Shown piece after piece: positions 7,983 to 17,056 of a stretch of DNA of 64,000 bases. Under the pieces are notes generated by a model that searched no databases, was not told where the DNA came from, and saw nothing but the letters and a program-made list of their open reading frames with translations. The position numbers were made by a program, and so were the translations under genes. The DNA is from an uncultured Kushneria sp. (lineage in GTDB: Bacteria; Pseudomonadota; Gammaproteobacteria; Pseudomonadales; Halomonadaceae): contig NZ_CANMFC010000006.1 in assembly GCF_947497025.1 (NCBI RefSeq), positions 186,001-250,000 of the forward strand, in the 5' to 3' direction. Position 1 is the first letter of the stretch; every line of letters begins with the position of its first letter.

Positions 7983-9065
7983 ATGAGTCATCACCCCGGC
8001 ATTTTTAAGCCACTGCCTGGCGAATACTTCCGCCACCCCGAAGAAGGGGGCGCCACCAACGTCGAGACACGTCTGTCCCGACTGCCGGGCTATCTCACGC
8101 CCAACCGTCAGTTCTTTGTACGCAGCCATTTCGATATTCCCGAGCTTGAGGCCACCAACTGGCGGCTGACACTAACGGGGGATGCCCTGTCACGCGAGCA
8201 GTCCCTGAGCCTCGCCGATCTCGAACGACTCCCGCGCGTCAGTGTCATTCGCGCCATCGAATGCGCCGGCAATGCGCGCGCCTTTTTTGCCCGGGATTTT
8301 GGTACGGCCGCCGAAGGCGCCCAGTGGGGCCAGGGCGCTGTCGGGGTGGCGGAATGGAGCGGCGTGCGTCTGCGCGACGTGCTGGCACTGGCAGGCCTTG
8401 AAGAAGGTGCCTTTCATGTCCTGCCGGAAGGACTCGACAGCGGCCGCTTTGCCCGTCCCCTGCCGATCGACAAGGCGCTCGCCGATGACACCATCATTGC
8501 GCTGGCCATGAACGGCGAGCCGCTGCCGATCGATCACGGCTTTCCGGCGCGGCTGGTGGTCTCGGGATGGCTGGGGGCAGCCAGCGTCAAATGGCTGGGC
8601 CGCCTTGAGGTGTCGCGTGACGCACTCAACACGTATTGGAACACCAAAGACTACACCCTGGCCGGCCCGGACTATCCGGTCGAAGGCGAAGCCGACGGCG
8701 TGCCCATCACCACCATGCCGGTCATGAGTCTGATAGACCTTGAAGACGACGCCCGACTCGACGCCGGAGACACGATTCTGCGCGGGCGCGCCCTGTCTGG
8801 CGAGGGGCAGATCACGCGGGTTGAGTGTCGTCTCGACGACGGCGTGTGGCAGCGTGCCACCCTGCACATGCCCAACATTGCCGGCGCCTGGGTCTGCTGG
8901 TCACTGACCTGTCACCTCGACGCCGGCCGCCACGTTCTGCAGGTACGCGCGCGCGATGATCGCGGCCATGAGCAGCCGGAACGGGTCGTGTGGAACGATC
9001 ACGGCTGTCTCTATAACGCCGTGACCCGCGTCACGTTTCATGCCGATGATCGTGCGAGAGATTAA
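7983..9065 (+). CDS. Sulfite oxidase family molybdopterin-dependent oxidoreductase
   Basis: This protein of about 360 residues has the oxidoreductase molybdopterin-binding domain followed by the molybdenum-cofactor oxidoreductase dimerisation domain, the sulfite oxidase architecture without a heme b5 domain. The cysteine expected to ligate molybdenum is Cys94 in RAIECAGNARAFF. SGWLGAASVKWLGRLEV and NTKDYTLAGPDYPV match the family core. No Tat or Sec signal is visible, so it looks cytoplasmic. The ATG at 7983 has a GGAG site 8-9 bases upstream. No cytochrome partner is adjacent, so the electron acceptor is unknown. Sulfite as substrate is inferred from the family only. Confidence 0.88.
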   Translation: MSHHPGIFKPLPGEYFRHPEEGGATNVETRLSRLPGYLTPNRQFFVRSHFDIPELEATNWRLTLTGDALSREQSLSLADLERLPRVSVIRAIECAGNARAFFARDFGTAAEGAQWGQGAVGVAEWSGVRLRDVLALAGLEEGAFHVLPEGLDSGRFARPLPIDKALADDTIIALAMNGEPLPIDHGFPARLVVSGWLGAASVKWLGRLEVSRDALNTYWNTKDYTLAGPDYPVEGEADGVPITTMPVMSLIDLEDDARLDAGDTILRGRALSGEGQITRVECRLDDGVWQRATLHMPNIAGAWVCWSLTCHLDAGRHVLQVRARDDRGHEQPERVVWNDHGCLYNAVTRVTFHADDRARD

Positions 9066-9099
9066 TCAGGCAGATACCCATTAATGCACGTCGTCTCGC

Positions 9100-10557
9100 T
9101 CACGGCCGGCTTTCGTTGAGCTTCTCGGGAAAACGTGCCGGAAAGGCGTTCATATACGCCCGGCAGGCGCGCAGTACCCGGGCGTCCTCAAAGCGGGCGC
9201 CGACGATCTGAAGGCCAATCGGTAGCCCGGCATTCGTAAAGCCGCAGGGCACGGAGGCCGCCGGCTGCTGGGTCAGGTTGAACGGATAGGTAAAGGGGGT
9301 CCACTCCATCCAGTCGCGCATGCCACTGCCCGGCGGCACTTCATGGCCGGCCTCAAAGGCCGCGATGGGCACGCTGGGCGTGAGCATCAGGTCGTAGCTG
9401 CCGAAAAAGTGGTCCATGTGACGGTTGAGCCGGATCCGCATCGTCTGGGCGCGCAGCAGATCCACGGCCGAGAAGGCACGTCCCCACTCGGCGATTTCCA
9501 GAAGCCCAGGGTCGAGCAGCGCCTTTTGCTGCGGCGTCATGTCCGCGATCTGCGTGGCCGATGCCGAGGCCCAGAGAATGCGATAGGTCTCCAGCGAACT
9601 TTCCACTTCCGGCTCGATGCGATCGACCTGCGCACCGAGTTCCTCCATACGATGGGCGGCGTGGCCCACACAGTGGGAGATTTCATCATCGCGGGCCGAC
9701 GTGCCCAGCGCCGGACAAAAGGCCACTTTCAAGCCGTCCAGACGCCCCGTGTCATCACACTGCTCGCCCCAGTCCGCCGGCTGGCCCGGCACCGAAAAAT
9801 AATCATGCCCGTGAAAGCGCCCGATCACGTTGAGCATGGCGATGGCATCATCGACCGTGCGGGTAATCGGGCCAATATGGGACAACGAGGCCATGGTGCT
9901 CGGCGGCCACTGCGGCACCCACCCAAACGTCGACTTGAAGCCGAACACGCCGGTAAAGGCGGCCGGAATGCGAATCGAGCCGCCGCTGTCACCGCCCTGG
10001 TGCAGCACGCCCATATTGAGCGCAGCCGCCACCGCCGCACCGCCGGAGGAGCCCCCGGGGGTCAGGTCAGTGTTCCAGGGGTTACGGGTAATACCGGTCA
10101 CGCGGCTGTCGGTGGTGGCCTTCCAGCCAAACTCGGGCGTGCAGGTCTTGCCCAGAAAAATCGCGCCAGCTTCACGCAGAAACTGGGCCGGCGGACCATC
10201 GTGATCGCAGGTGCCGTCAGCGGTGGTGAGCGAGCCATCGCGGACCGGCATGCCCGCCACCTCGGAAAGATCCTTCATTGAGGTCGGAATACCATCGAGG
10301 GGGCCAAGCGGTTCGCCACGCTGCCAGCGGGCCTCGCTGTCACAAGCCGCCCTGAGCGCACCCTCATGATCCACATGGCAATAGGCATTGACGTCATCGT
10401 TGAACTGCTCGATACGTTCAAGTGCTGCTCGGGTGGCCTCGACCGGCGAGGCCTGCCCTGACTCGAACAGCGCGCGCAGTGTGTGGGCATCACACTCTCC
10501 CAGAGCAGCAGGCGTTTCCTGTCTTTTACATCCTCTTGTCACTCTACCTCCCTGCAT
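9100..10557 (-). CDS. Amidase, amidase-signature family
   Basis: This 485-residue amidase has the Ser-cisSer-Lys triad of the amidase signature family. Lys95 lies in GIPTSMKDLSEVAG, the cis-serine Ser170 in TPGGSSGGAAVA, and the nucleophile Ser194 in GGDSGGSIRIPAAF. The C-terminal AGLPIGLQIVGARFEDARVL is also typical. It is not part of a gatCAB operon, so it is more likely a catabolic amidase than the tRNA amidotransferase subunit. The ATG at 10557 is poorly placed after its only purine-rich stretch. A GTG at 10542 with GGGAGGT just upstream may be the true start. Substrate is unknown. Confidence 0.85.
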   Translation of the reverse strand: MQGGRVTRGCKRQETPAALGECDAHTLRALFESGQASPVEATRAALERIEQFNDDVNAYCHVDHEGALRAACDSEARWQRGEPLGPLDGIPTSMKDLSEVAGMPVRDGSLTTADGTCDHDGPPAQFLREAGAIFLGKTCTPEFGWKATTDSRVTGITRNPWNTDLTPGGSSGGAAVAAALNMGVLHQGGDSGGSIRIPAAFTGVFGFKSTFGWVPQWPPSTMASLSHIGPITRTVDDAIAMLNVIGRFHGHDYFSVPGQPADWGEQCDDTGRLDGLKVAFCPALGTSARDDEISHCVGHAAHRMEELGAQVDRIEPEVESSLETYRILWASASATQIADMTPQQKALLDPGLLEIAEWGRAFSAVDLLRAQTMRIRLNRHMDHFFGSYDLMLTPSVPIAAFEAGHEVPPGSGMRDWMEWTPFTYPFNLTQQPAASVPCGFTNAGLPIGLQIVGARFEDARVLRACRAYMNAFPARFPEKLNESRP

Positions 10558-10634
10558 CTTCCTCGACGAGGACGTTCAGCCTGGCCTCATTGATCGTTTT
10601 CAATGGTCTGTTAATGGCCCCATGCGCGCCGACC

Positions 10635-11669
10635 TCAGGCCAGCAGCGTCAACCCGGCCCCCAGGCCATAAAGCACCAGAACGGCCACACTTTCAAAACC
10701 GATACCGCCCCAGTTCTGCCGTTCACGGCGAATCAACCCCATCAGCAGTATCGCGGTCATCAAAAGAGTAATGGCGAGCCAGAGCATGACGGGATTGGAT
10801 ATGGCGTGATAGATCGAGCCATCGCGATAGGCCACATCCGAGGCGGCTGCAAACAACGTATCAAAGGCATTTCCCCCGATAATACCGCCCACCGCCAGGG
10901 TCAGTGCACCACGGCGCACGGCCGCAATCGAGGTCACAAGCTCCGGCAGCGACGTGGCAACCGCCGTCAGCAGTGCCCCTACTGCGGTCGCTGACAGCCC
11001 GGACTGCTCGGCAATGACCGAGGCCACGCGCTCCAGCACCAGGCCGGTCAGGCCCAGCAGGGCCGCCAGCGCCAGAAACTGAACCCAGAGCATCATCAGG
11101 CTGCGCCTGTCGGTGTCCTCATCGGGCGTATCCTCAAAGGTCTCACGAGTACGTTTGGGCTGCCACATTGGGTCATTCTGGGCATCGCGCACCTTTAAAA
11201 GCCCGTAGCCATAACCTGCAAACATCAAAACGGTGACCGGATGAATGCCGAAAATGGTGAAGGGAGGCGTCCAGGCACCGACCAGCAGCAGCGAGAGCAG
11301 ACAGATCAAAAGCGTTGCCTGCATCAGGTTGCCGATCGAGGGGGCGGCATGCTCCAGGTTGGCACGGCGATAGGTAATATCGGCCAGCGCCAGAAAAGCA
11401 GTCTGGACCGCAATGCCGCCCAGCGCATTGCTCATTGCCAGCTCCGGCTGGCCGCGGGCGGCCGCTGCCACAGACACCATGATGCCGGAAAGCGATGTTG
11501 CTGCCCCCAGCATGACCGAGCCGGCGATCGCCTCGCCCAGACCGGTACGATCTGCCAGCTGATCCACAATGCCGGTCAGCCAGGTACCAATGGTGCCGAT
11601 CAACAGCGCACAGAGTGCAAAAACACCCAGCGCAGTCATCAATGACAGCGATTCCAGAAAAGCGAACAA
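10635..11669 (-). CDS. Sodium/calcium exchanger family cation antiporter
   Basis: This inner-membrane protein of about 344 residues has the two inverted alpha repeats of the Ca2+/cation antiporter family. They are GSVMLGAATSLSG near the N-terminus and GALLTAVATSLPELVTSIAA in the second half, each followed by an N-A-L-GG or GGNAFDTLF segment. The first repeat has SLSG where SLPE is usual, so one of the two expected acidic ion ligands is missing. A hydrophilic loop (TRETFEDTPDEDTDRR) separates the halves. The TTG at 11669 lies six bases after GGGAG and gives a normal first membrane helix; the frame is open to 11711. Transported ion is uncertain. Confidence 0.8.
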   Translation of the reverse strand: MFAFLESLSLMTALGVFALCALLIGTIGTWLTGIVDQLADRTGLGEAIAGSVMLGAATSLSGIMVSVAAAARGQPELAMSNALGGIAVQTAFLALADITYRRANLEHAAPSIGNLMQATLLICLLSLLLVGAWTPPFTIFGIHPVTVLMFAGYGYGLLKVRDAQNDPMWQPKRTRETFEDTPDEDTDRRSLMMLWVQFLALAALLGLTGLVLERVASVIAEQSGLSATAVGALLTAVATSLPELVTSIAAVRRGALTLAVGGIIGGNAFDTLFAAASDVAYRDGSIYHAISNPVMLWLAITLLMTAILLMGLIRRERQNWGGIGFESVAVLVLYGLGAGLTLLA

Positions 11670-11783
11670 ACAGGACTCCCATGCCTGAGGGCAGCGGCGC
11701 CGCCGGAGCACAAAGGCTAGTCACGGCAGCTCTTTCGCGCCAGAGCCAGAAAACGTCCTTCAGTGTCGATCAAACCGACATGG

Positions 11784-12686
11784 TCAGCCTGTACTGCTGT
11801 CAGTATCGATGACATACATGCGGGCAGGGTCAAACTGCTCCGGCCAGTCGCGGCGCAGCAGCACCTGGCCATCGTCACGCAGGGCGGCAATGGCGGAGAG
11901 ATCGAGCTCCACATGCAGCCACGAGCTGCGATCAATCGTGATGTGCTCGCTTTGCGCCACCACGCCGCTGGCCGGCATGCCGATATCCGCCGGCACGTAG
12001 AGCCCGGCACGGCCGTAGTTGTAATCCAGCGCCTGCGACCAGGCCGCCTCACCCACCGTGGGCGAGACGGCCACGGCAATCTGGTTTTCCAGTGCCCGGG
12101 CCCGCGCGCCGGTACGCACCCGGTAATAGCCGGACTCGGTATCGGTGCAGCTCGGCGAGACGATCAGATCTATCCCCTGCTCGGCCAGTAGCCGGGCCGC
12201 CATGGGGAACTCGTTGTCATAACAGATCAGGATGCCAAGCCTGCCCAGCGTGGTATCAAACACCTGCAGGCCGCTGCCGCCCTCAATGCCCCAGTGCTCG
12301 CGCTCAAAGCGGGTCATGATCAACTTGTCCTGGGTGCCGATCAGACCGCTGGGGCCAAACAGCCAGGCGCGGTTGCGATAGACGCCGTCGTCATCACGCA
12401 CCGGCGCACTGCCCGGCACCAGATAGATGCCAAAGCGTTTCGCCAGCGCCTCGCACTGCTCAAGCCAGGCCGGCAGCATCGGCTGCAATGCCTCAATGGA
12501 AGCGTGCAGATCGCCGCGCACGTCAGGCGGCATCTGCCCCGTCATGACCAGACTTGCGTATTCCGGCATGACCAGAAGCTCCGCACCGCGGCGGGCGGCC
12601 TGCTCGATGAGTGACTCGAGATGATCTCGATAGTCGCGAGCATCTTCAAAAAGCTCGATGGCGTACTGACACAGGGCCAGGTGCAT
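11784..12686 (-). CDS. Carbon-nitrogen hydrolase (nitrilase superfamily)
   Basis: This 300-residue cytoplasmic hydrolase of the nitrilase/amidase superfamily has the Glu-Lys-Cys triad: Glu42 in MPEYAS, Lys121 in GTQDKLIMTRFE and Cys155 in ILICYDNEFP. The upstream gene, 56 bp away on the same strand, is a GNAT acetyltransferase. The same two domains are fused in proteins such as Bacillus YhcX, which suggests that these two act together as a split version. The real substrate of this group is not established. Confidence 0.87.
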   Translation of the reverse strand: MHLALCQYAIELFEDARDYRDHLESLIEQAARRGAELLVMPEYASLVMTGQMPPDVRGDLHASIEALQPMLPAWLEQCEALAKRFGIYLVPGSAPVRDDDGVYRNRAWLFGPSGLIGTQDKLIMTRFEREHWGIEGGSGLQVFDTTLGRLGILICYDNEFPMAARLLAEQGIDLIVSPSCTDTESGYYRVRTGARARALENQIAVAVSPTVGEAAWSQALDYNYGRAGLYVPADIGMPASGVVAQSEHITIDRSSWLHVELDLSAIAALRDDGQVLLRRDWPEQFDPARMYVIDTDSSTG

Positions 12687-12742
12687 GGGCAGTCCTTGTC
12701 AAAAAAGATCGGAAAGTGGTGCCAGGCAGGCAGTGCCCCGAC

Positions 12743-13327
12743 TTAATCCAGCGTCTTGAGCCAGAAGCGCAGCGTCTTGTGATCCGGTAATGAGGCGTCG
12801 ATATCCTGCCACTCATAGCGGGCATAAAGCTCGGGGCGGAACGTATAGCCGCGCCGCTGCCAGAAGGCATCCAATGGCTGGTAATCCATCGGGCGCAGCG
12901 GATGGTCCCCGGGGCGTTCCACGGCGCAGAAGGCGGTATACCGCACGCCAAGCGCTTTGGCATGCGCCTCGCGCGCCTCGAAAAAGCGCACGCCCAGTCC
13001 CTGGCCGCGGTAATCGAGCAAAAGGATCGACTCGCCAAAATAGCAGACGCTATCAATATCAAAGCCCTGTTCGATGAAGGGGCGCATGAACGCCTCATCC
13101 TCGTGGGCCAGCGGCAGCGCCGTGCTCATGCCCACGACCTGCTCACCATCAAGCACCAGCACGCAGAGGCTGTCATCGCTTTGCGCGTAGGTTTCCAGAT
13201 AGTCGCGCTCGTAGTCGCGCGAGCCCTCATAGAGATAGGGGAATTCACGAAAGACCCGGATACGCAGGGCCGCCAGCGCATCAAGCCACTGCCGGATCCG
13301 TGTACCCTGAAGATGAATCAGCTGCAT
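12743..13327 (-). CDS. GNAT family N-acetyltransferase
   Basis: This protein of about 194 residues has the acetyl-CoA-binding loop LDYRGQGLGVRFFEARE and the downstream FCAVERPGDHPLRP segment. The ATG at 13327 has GGAGG nine bases upstream and is preferred to the earlier start at 13351. It is the first gene of a two-gene unit with the nitrilase-family hydrolase. A fused GNAT-nitrilase arrangement is known in other bacteria, so a common substrate is likely but unidentified. Confidence 0.85.
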   Translation of the reverse strand: MQLIHLQGTRIRQWLDALAALRIRVFREFPYLYEGSRDYERDYLETYAQSDDSLCVLVLDGEQVVGMSTALPLAHEDEAFMRPFIEQGFDIDSVCYFGESILLLDYRGQGLGVRFFEAREAHAKALGVRYTAFCAVERPGDHPLRPMDYQPLDAFWQRRGYTFRPELYARYEWQDIDASLPDHKTLRFWLKTLD

Positions 13328-13397
13328 CGCAACGCCTCCGTACCCTGTCAACGGATCGTGCAGGATAGCCTACCGACAGGGGCGATGCTGCCCTGAA

Positions 13398-13425
13398 CCG
13401 GCGCCTGTCTGTCCACAGGCGCCGG
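13398..13425 (-). terminator. GC-rich hairpin downstream of the trehalase gene
   Basis: A perfect 10-bp stem (CCGGCGCCTG/CAGGCGCCGG) with an 8-base loop lies 43 bp after the treA stop. Only TTCA follows on the minus strand, so its terminator role is tentative. It also sits upstream of the GNAT gene. Confidence 0.5.
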
Positions 13426-13468
13426 GGGCTGAAGGGTGCAGGAGGGTGTGGATAACGCAAGGCGCGAC

Positions 13469-15112
13469 TCAGGGCGTGAGGGCCTGCTCGGGGTAGCGCG
13501 CCATCAGATCCAGCAGCACGCCGTTGGTCCAGCCGAAGCCATCGACCACCTCATACTCGCCGCCACCGCCCACGCCGGGATTTTCCACGTTGTATTTTTC
13601 CACCAGCTTGCCGGTCTGGTCATAGACGCGCTGATTGGTGTCGATCCAGCGCCGGGCGATGGTGCCGGCAAGGCGCGTCTGGCCGTAGCGGGACAGCCCT
13701 TCCACCGCCAGCCACTGCAACGGCGCCCAGCCGTTGGGCGCATCCCACTGCTCGCCGGTATGGCGATTGGTGGTGACCAGGCCGCCGGGCCTTAAAAGTT
13801 CTCGTTCGATGGCATCGGCCGTGGCATCGGCGCGGCGCTGATCGGCCACCCCGAAGGTCAGCGGATAGACCGTGGCAGCGGAGACCACCTGGCTCAGGCG
13901 CTGATCACGCCAGTTGTAGTCGGTATAAAGGCCCCGTTCGGCGTCCCAGAAGACCCGATTGATCGCCTCGCGGCGCGTCTCGGCCCGCTGCTCGAACTGT
14001 CTGGCGCGCGCCTGATTACCTTCAAGCTGCCAGGCATGGGCCAGCGTCTTTTCCAGATGGAACAGCAGCGCATTGAGGTCCACCGGCAAAACGTCCCGGG
14101 TGGCGACGGTGGTCTGCTGGCTGCCATCCCGCATCCAGCGCGAGCTGAAATCCCAGCCGCTTTCGGCCGCGGCTCGCAGGTTGGCGTATACCTCGGGTGC
14201 AGGTCGGTCAGCCGCTTTCTGCGCCAGCGCGACCTCACTGGCCCAGGACTCCGGACGCGGCATGTTTTCACTGCCGTGATAGCGATTAAGCAATGTGCCG
14301 TCTTCAAGTTTCACGACATGCGCCTGTGCCTGTCCCGGGGACAGTGTCTCGGCACCCTGCATCCAGTAGTCGTATTCCTGCTCAAGCTCGGGCAAATAAC
14401 GCTGATAGACCTCATCACCATCATGCTCGGCCAGCAGCCCGACCATCGAGGCAAAGAACGGCGGCTGACTGCGGGTCAGGAAATAGGTGCGAGTGCCGTT
14501 GGGAATGAAACCGTACTGATCAATCAACCAGGCGAAATTGTCCACCATGTCGCGGACCAGATCATACCGATCACTGTGCGCCAGCCCCAGCATGGTAAAG
14601 AAGCTGTCCCAGTAGAACATCTCGTTGAAGCGCCCGCCCGGTACCACGTAGCGATGCGGCAGGACCACCAGGCTGCTCCACTGCCCCTCATCGGTAGCGG
14701 CCGGGTCGCGGGTCAGATAGGGCCACAGGTTTTTGATGTGCTGATCGATCGGCGTCCCGGCCTCCTCCGACAGACGCGCCTCATTTTCGGGTGGCTCGTC
14801 GAAGTTAGCACGCACGAAGGCCTTGAGCGCATCCCGTGAAAGTGGCCCGTCGGTGGTGCGCGCCTGATAGTCCGCGACGATCGAACTCGGTTCACGCCGG
14901 GGAATCAGGTCCACTACCGACTTTTCGTCTTCATACAAATCAGCCTCGGCGATGGCTACCATCACCGGCCCCCAGGCGCGATCCGGCGATTGCGCGGCGG
15001 TTTTGGGATCGCCACCTGCCCCGCCACTGCCGGCACAGCCGGCCAGCATCGCAAGCAGTGCCACTCCCGTTACTGCACGCTGCAGCGTGTATCTGAATGC
15101 CCTTGCCTGCAT
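13469..15112 (-). CDS. treA: Periplasmic alpha,alpha-trehalase (GH37), lipoprotein
   Basis: This 547-residue glycoside hydrolase splits trehalose to glucose. Both GH37 signatures are present: PGGRFNEMFYWDSFF at 158-172 and QWDAPNGWAPLQW near residue 455. Also visible are DLNALLFHLEK and the glycine-rich NPGVGGGGEYEVVDGFGWTNG close to the C-terminus. The N-terminus has a signal with lipobox LAGC (Cys26), so it is probably anchored to a membrane facing the periplasm, unlike the soluble E. coli TreA. The ATG follows AGGCGG closely. For a salt-adapted bacterium it would let trehalose serve as a carbon source from outside. Confidence 0.92.
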   Translation of the reverse strand: MQARAFRYTLQRAVTGVALLAMLAGCAGSGGAGGDPKTAAQSPDRAWGPVMVAIAEADLYEDEKSVVDLIPRREPSSIVADYQARTTDGPLSRDALKAFVRANFDEPPENEARLSEEAGTPIDQHIKNLWPYLTRDPAATDEGQWSSLVVLPHRYVVPGGRFNEMFYWDSFFTMLGLAHSDRYDLVRDMVDNFAWLIDQYGFIPNGTRTYFLTRSQPPFFASMVGLLAEHDGDEVYQRYLPELEQEYDYWMQGAETLSPGQAQAHVVKLEDGTLLNRYHGSENMPRPESWASEVALAQKAADRPAPEVYANLRAAAESGWDFSSRWMRDGSQQTTVATRDVLPVDLNALLFHLEKTLAHAWQLEGNQARARQFEQRAETRREAINRVFWDAERGLYTDYNWRDQRLSQVVSAATVYPLTFGVADQRRADATADAIERELLRPGGLVTTNRHTGEQWDAPNGWAPLQWLAVEGLSRYGQTRLAGTIARRWIDTNQRVYDQTGKLVEKYNVENPGVGGGGEYEVVDGFGWTNGVLLDLMARYPEQALTP

Positions 15113-15168
15113 ATCCGCCTCCCTGTCCCCTGATAACGCCAGTCCGTCGATGCCTTCGGGCGCACAAA

Positions 15169-15192
15169 AAAACGACCCCGCAGGGTCGTTTT
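15169..15192 (-). terminator. Terminator of the GMC dehydrogenase operon
   Basis: A perfect 10-bp stem (AAAACGACCC/GGGTCGTTTT) with a CGCA loop lies 52 bp downstream of the GMC oxidoreductase stop. On the minus strand it ends in a run of seven T, a typical intrinsic terminator. Confidence 0.85.
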
Positions 15193-15243
15193 CATATTAG
15201 CGCACGACTATCAAGGCGCAATGCGCCATTGGATGCAGAACCT

Positions 15244-17031
15244 TTATGCGTTCGCCGGGTCTTCCTTCGCCATCAGCGGTCCGGGATTGTCCAGATAGCG
15301 CTCGCGAATATGCTTCGCCGACCAGTAGGTCAAGGCCGCCACGGTACCGGTGGGATTGTGCTGCATGTTCTGCGGAAAGGCGCTGGCACCCATCACGAAC
15401 AGATTATGGGCGTCCCAGTGTTGCAGGTAGCGATTGAGTACCGAGGTGTTCGGGTCGGTACCCATGATCGCTCCGCCGGTCAGGTGGGTGGACTGATAGT
15501 GCGACGGGTCAAAGTGATCACCTACCTGCTTGAAGCTCTCGGTGTGGTAGTCCGGTTTAAGCTCAGCGACGATCTCACGCATGCGCTCGGCCATGAACTG
15601 GGTCATGCGCAGATCGTTGTCCTTCCAGTCATAGGTCATGCGCAACAGCGGATCGCCGTGCGGGTCGGTGTAGGTCGGATCAAGATCCAGATATACATCA
15701 CGATAGGACATGTTGGTGCCGGTGGTGCCGAGCATCATGTGATGTCCGTAATGCTCGCTGGCGTTTTTCTTCCACTCGCTGCCCCAGGAAGGTGTCCTCG
15801 GCGGTACCTTCACCGCGCCGATCGCCCCGCCCGGCCCCTGGGTGGTATAGATATAGGAGCCACCGATGAAACCGTGTTTTGCGGTATCGAAAGTGTCGGG
15901 GCTGAAGTCATCGATCACCTGCCCGCTTCCGCCTGCCGAAATGAACGGATTGAACTGGTGGCGCTTGAAGTACATGTCGATCGAGCCGGTGATCTGGTAG
16001 GAGAAGTTGCGGCCCACCACACCGGTATTGGCCACCGGGTCATACGGCCTGCCAATCTGCGAGAGCAGCAGAAGACGCACGTTGGAGAGCGGAAAGGAGG
16101 CCAGAATCACCATCTTCGCCGGTTGATAGACGTCGTTGCCTTCACCATCGCGGTAGCGCACGCCGGTCACTGTCTCACCGTCATCGCTCTTGACGATGCG
16201 GGTGACCTCACAGTTCGTGCGATAGCTGAAGTTCTCACGCTGTTTGAGCGCATCCAGTACACACGTCTGCGGCGAGGCCTTGGAGTAGTTCAGACAGCCA
16301 TAGTTGCTGCAAAAGCCGCAGAAGTTGCACGGCCCGAGCTGCATCCCGTAGGGGTTGGTCCAGGCGCCGGAGACATTGGCCGATGGATACGGATAGGGAT
16401 GCCAGCCGAGCTTTTGGGTCGCCTCGGTGAAGAGCGTATCGGTCAGCGTGCGCGGCAGGGGCGGCAACGGGAAGGGGTTCTGACGCGGGCCTTCAAAGGG
16501 ATTGCCCCCTTCGACGATCTCGCCCTGCACGTTGCCGGCCTGACCGGAAAGCCCGGCGACCTTCTCGAAGAAGTCGTAGTGGGGCTCCAGCTCCTCGTAG
16601 GTGACACCGTAGTCCTGGATCGTCATGTCCTCGGGCAGAAAGCCCGGCTCGAAGGTGCGATCGGCGAAGCTTTTCAGCGCCAGTTCATTGGGGGTGGCCC
16701 GATAGAGCACACCGGTCCAGTGCGAGCCGGCCCCGCCCACCCCGTCACCCGGATGGAAGGTCGTCCAGTGGCGCTGCGGCACCGCCGTTTCCTCGGCATT
16801 GCGACGAATGGTGACGGTGTTCTGCTTCGGGCGCTGCATCATCTTGAGTCGCACGCCGTACTTCAGCTCATCGGCAGGCTTCGGATAGAGAAAATCCTCC
16901 TTGGTACGTTCACCGCCGCGCTCCAGCGCCAGTACATTGAGACCGGCATCGGTCAGCTCCATTCCCATGATGGAGCCGGTCCATCCAAGACCGATGATGA
17001 CGACGTCGACGTCAGGTCGGGTAATACTCAT
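15244..17031 (-). CDS. GMC-family membrane sugar/gluconate dehydrogenase, flavoprotein subunit
   Basis: This 595-residue FAD enzyme of the glucose-methanol-choline family starts with the dinucleotide-binding VVIIGLGWTGS. It ends with the PQNMQHNPTGTVAALTYW block, whose His-Asn is the usual catalytic pair. The cysteine cluster GPCNFCGFCSNYGC (Cys235, 238, 241, 246) resembles the site that holds a 3Fe-4S cluster in bacterial FAD glucose dehydrogenase. It is the last gene of a three-gene unit with a cytochrome c and a Tat-exported small subunit. The flavoprotein itself has no signal and is probably exported together with that small subunit. Substrate may be gluconate, glucose or another polyol. 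Confidence 0.88.
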   Translation of the reverse strand: MSITRPDVDVVIIGLGWTGSIMGMELTDAGLNVLALERGGERTKEDFLYPKPADELKYGVRLKMMQRPKQNTVTIRRNAEETAVPQRHWTTFHPGDGVGGAGSHWTGVLYRATPNELALKSFADRTFEPGFLPEDMTIQDYGVTYEELEPHYDFFEKVAGLSGQAGNVQGEIVEGGNPFEGPRQNPFPLPPLPRTLTDTLFTEATQKLGWHPYPYPSANVSGAWTNPYGMQLGPCNFCGFCSNYGCLNYSKASPQTCVLDALKQRENFSYRTNCEVTRIVKSDDGETVTGVRYRDGEGNDVYQPAKMVILASFPLSNVRLLLLSQIGRPYDPVANTGVVGRNFSYQITGSIDMYFKRHQFNPFISAGGSGQVIDDFSPDTFDTAKHGFIGGSYIYTTQGPGGAIGAVKVPPRTPSWGSEWKKNASEHYGHHMMLGTTGTNMSYRDVYLDLDPTYTDPHGDPLLRMTYDWKDNDLRMTQFMAERMREIVAELKPDYHTESFKQVGDHFDPSHYQSTHLTGGAIMGTDPNTSVLNRYLQHWDAHNLFVMGASAFPQNMQHNPTGTVAALTYWSAKHIRERYLDNPGPLMAKEDPANA

Positions 17032-17056
17032 GGCTTGATTCCTTTACGTTCGTCCG

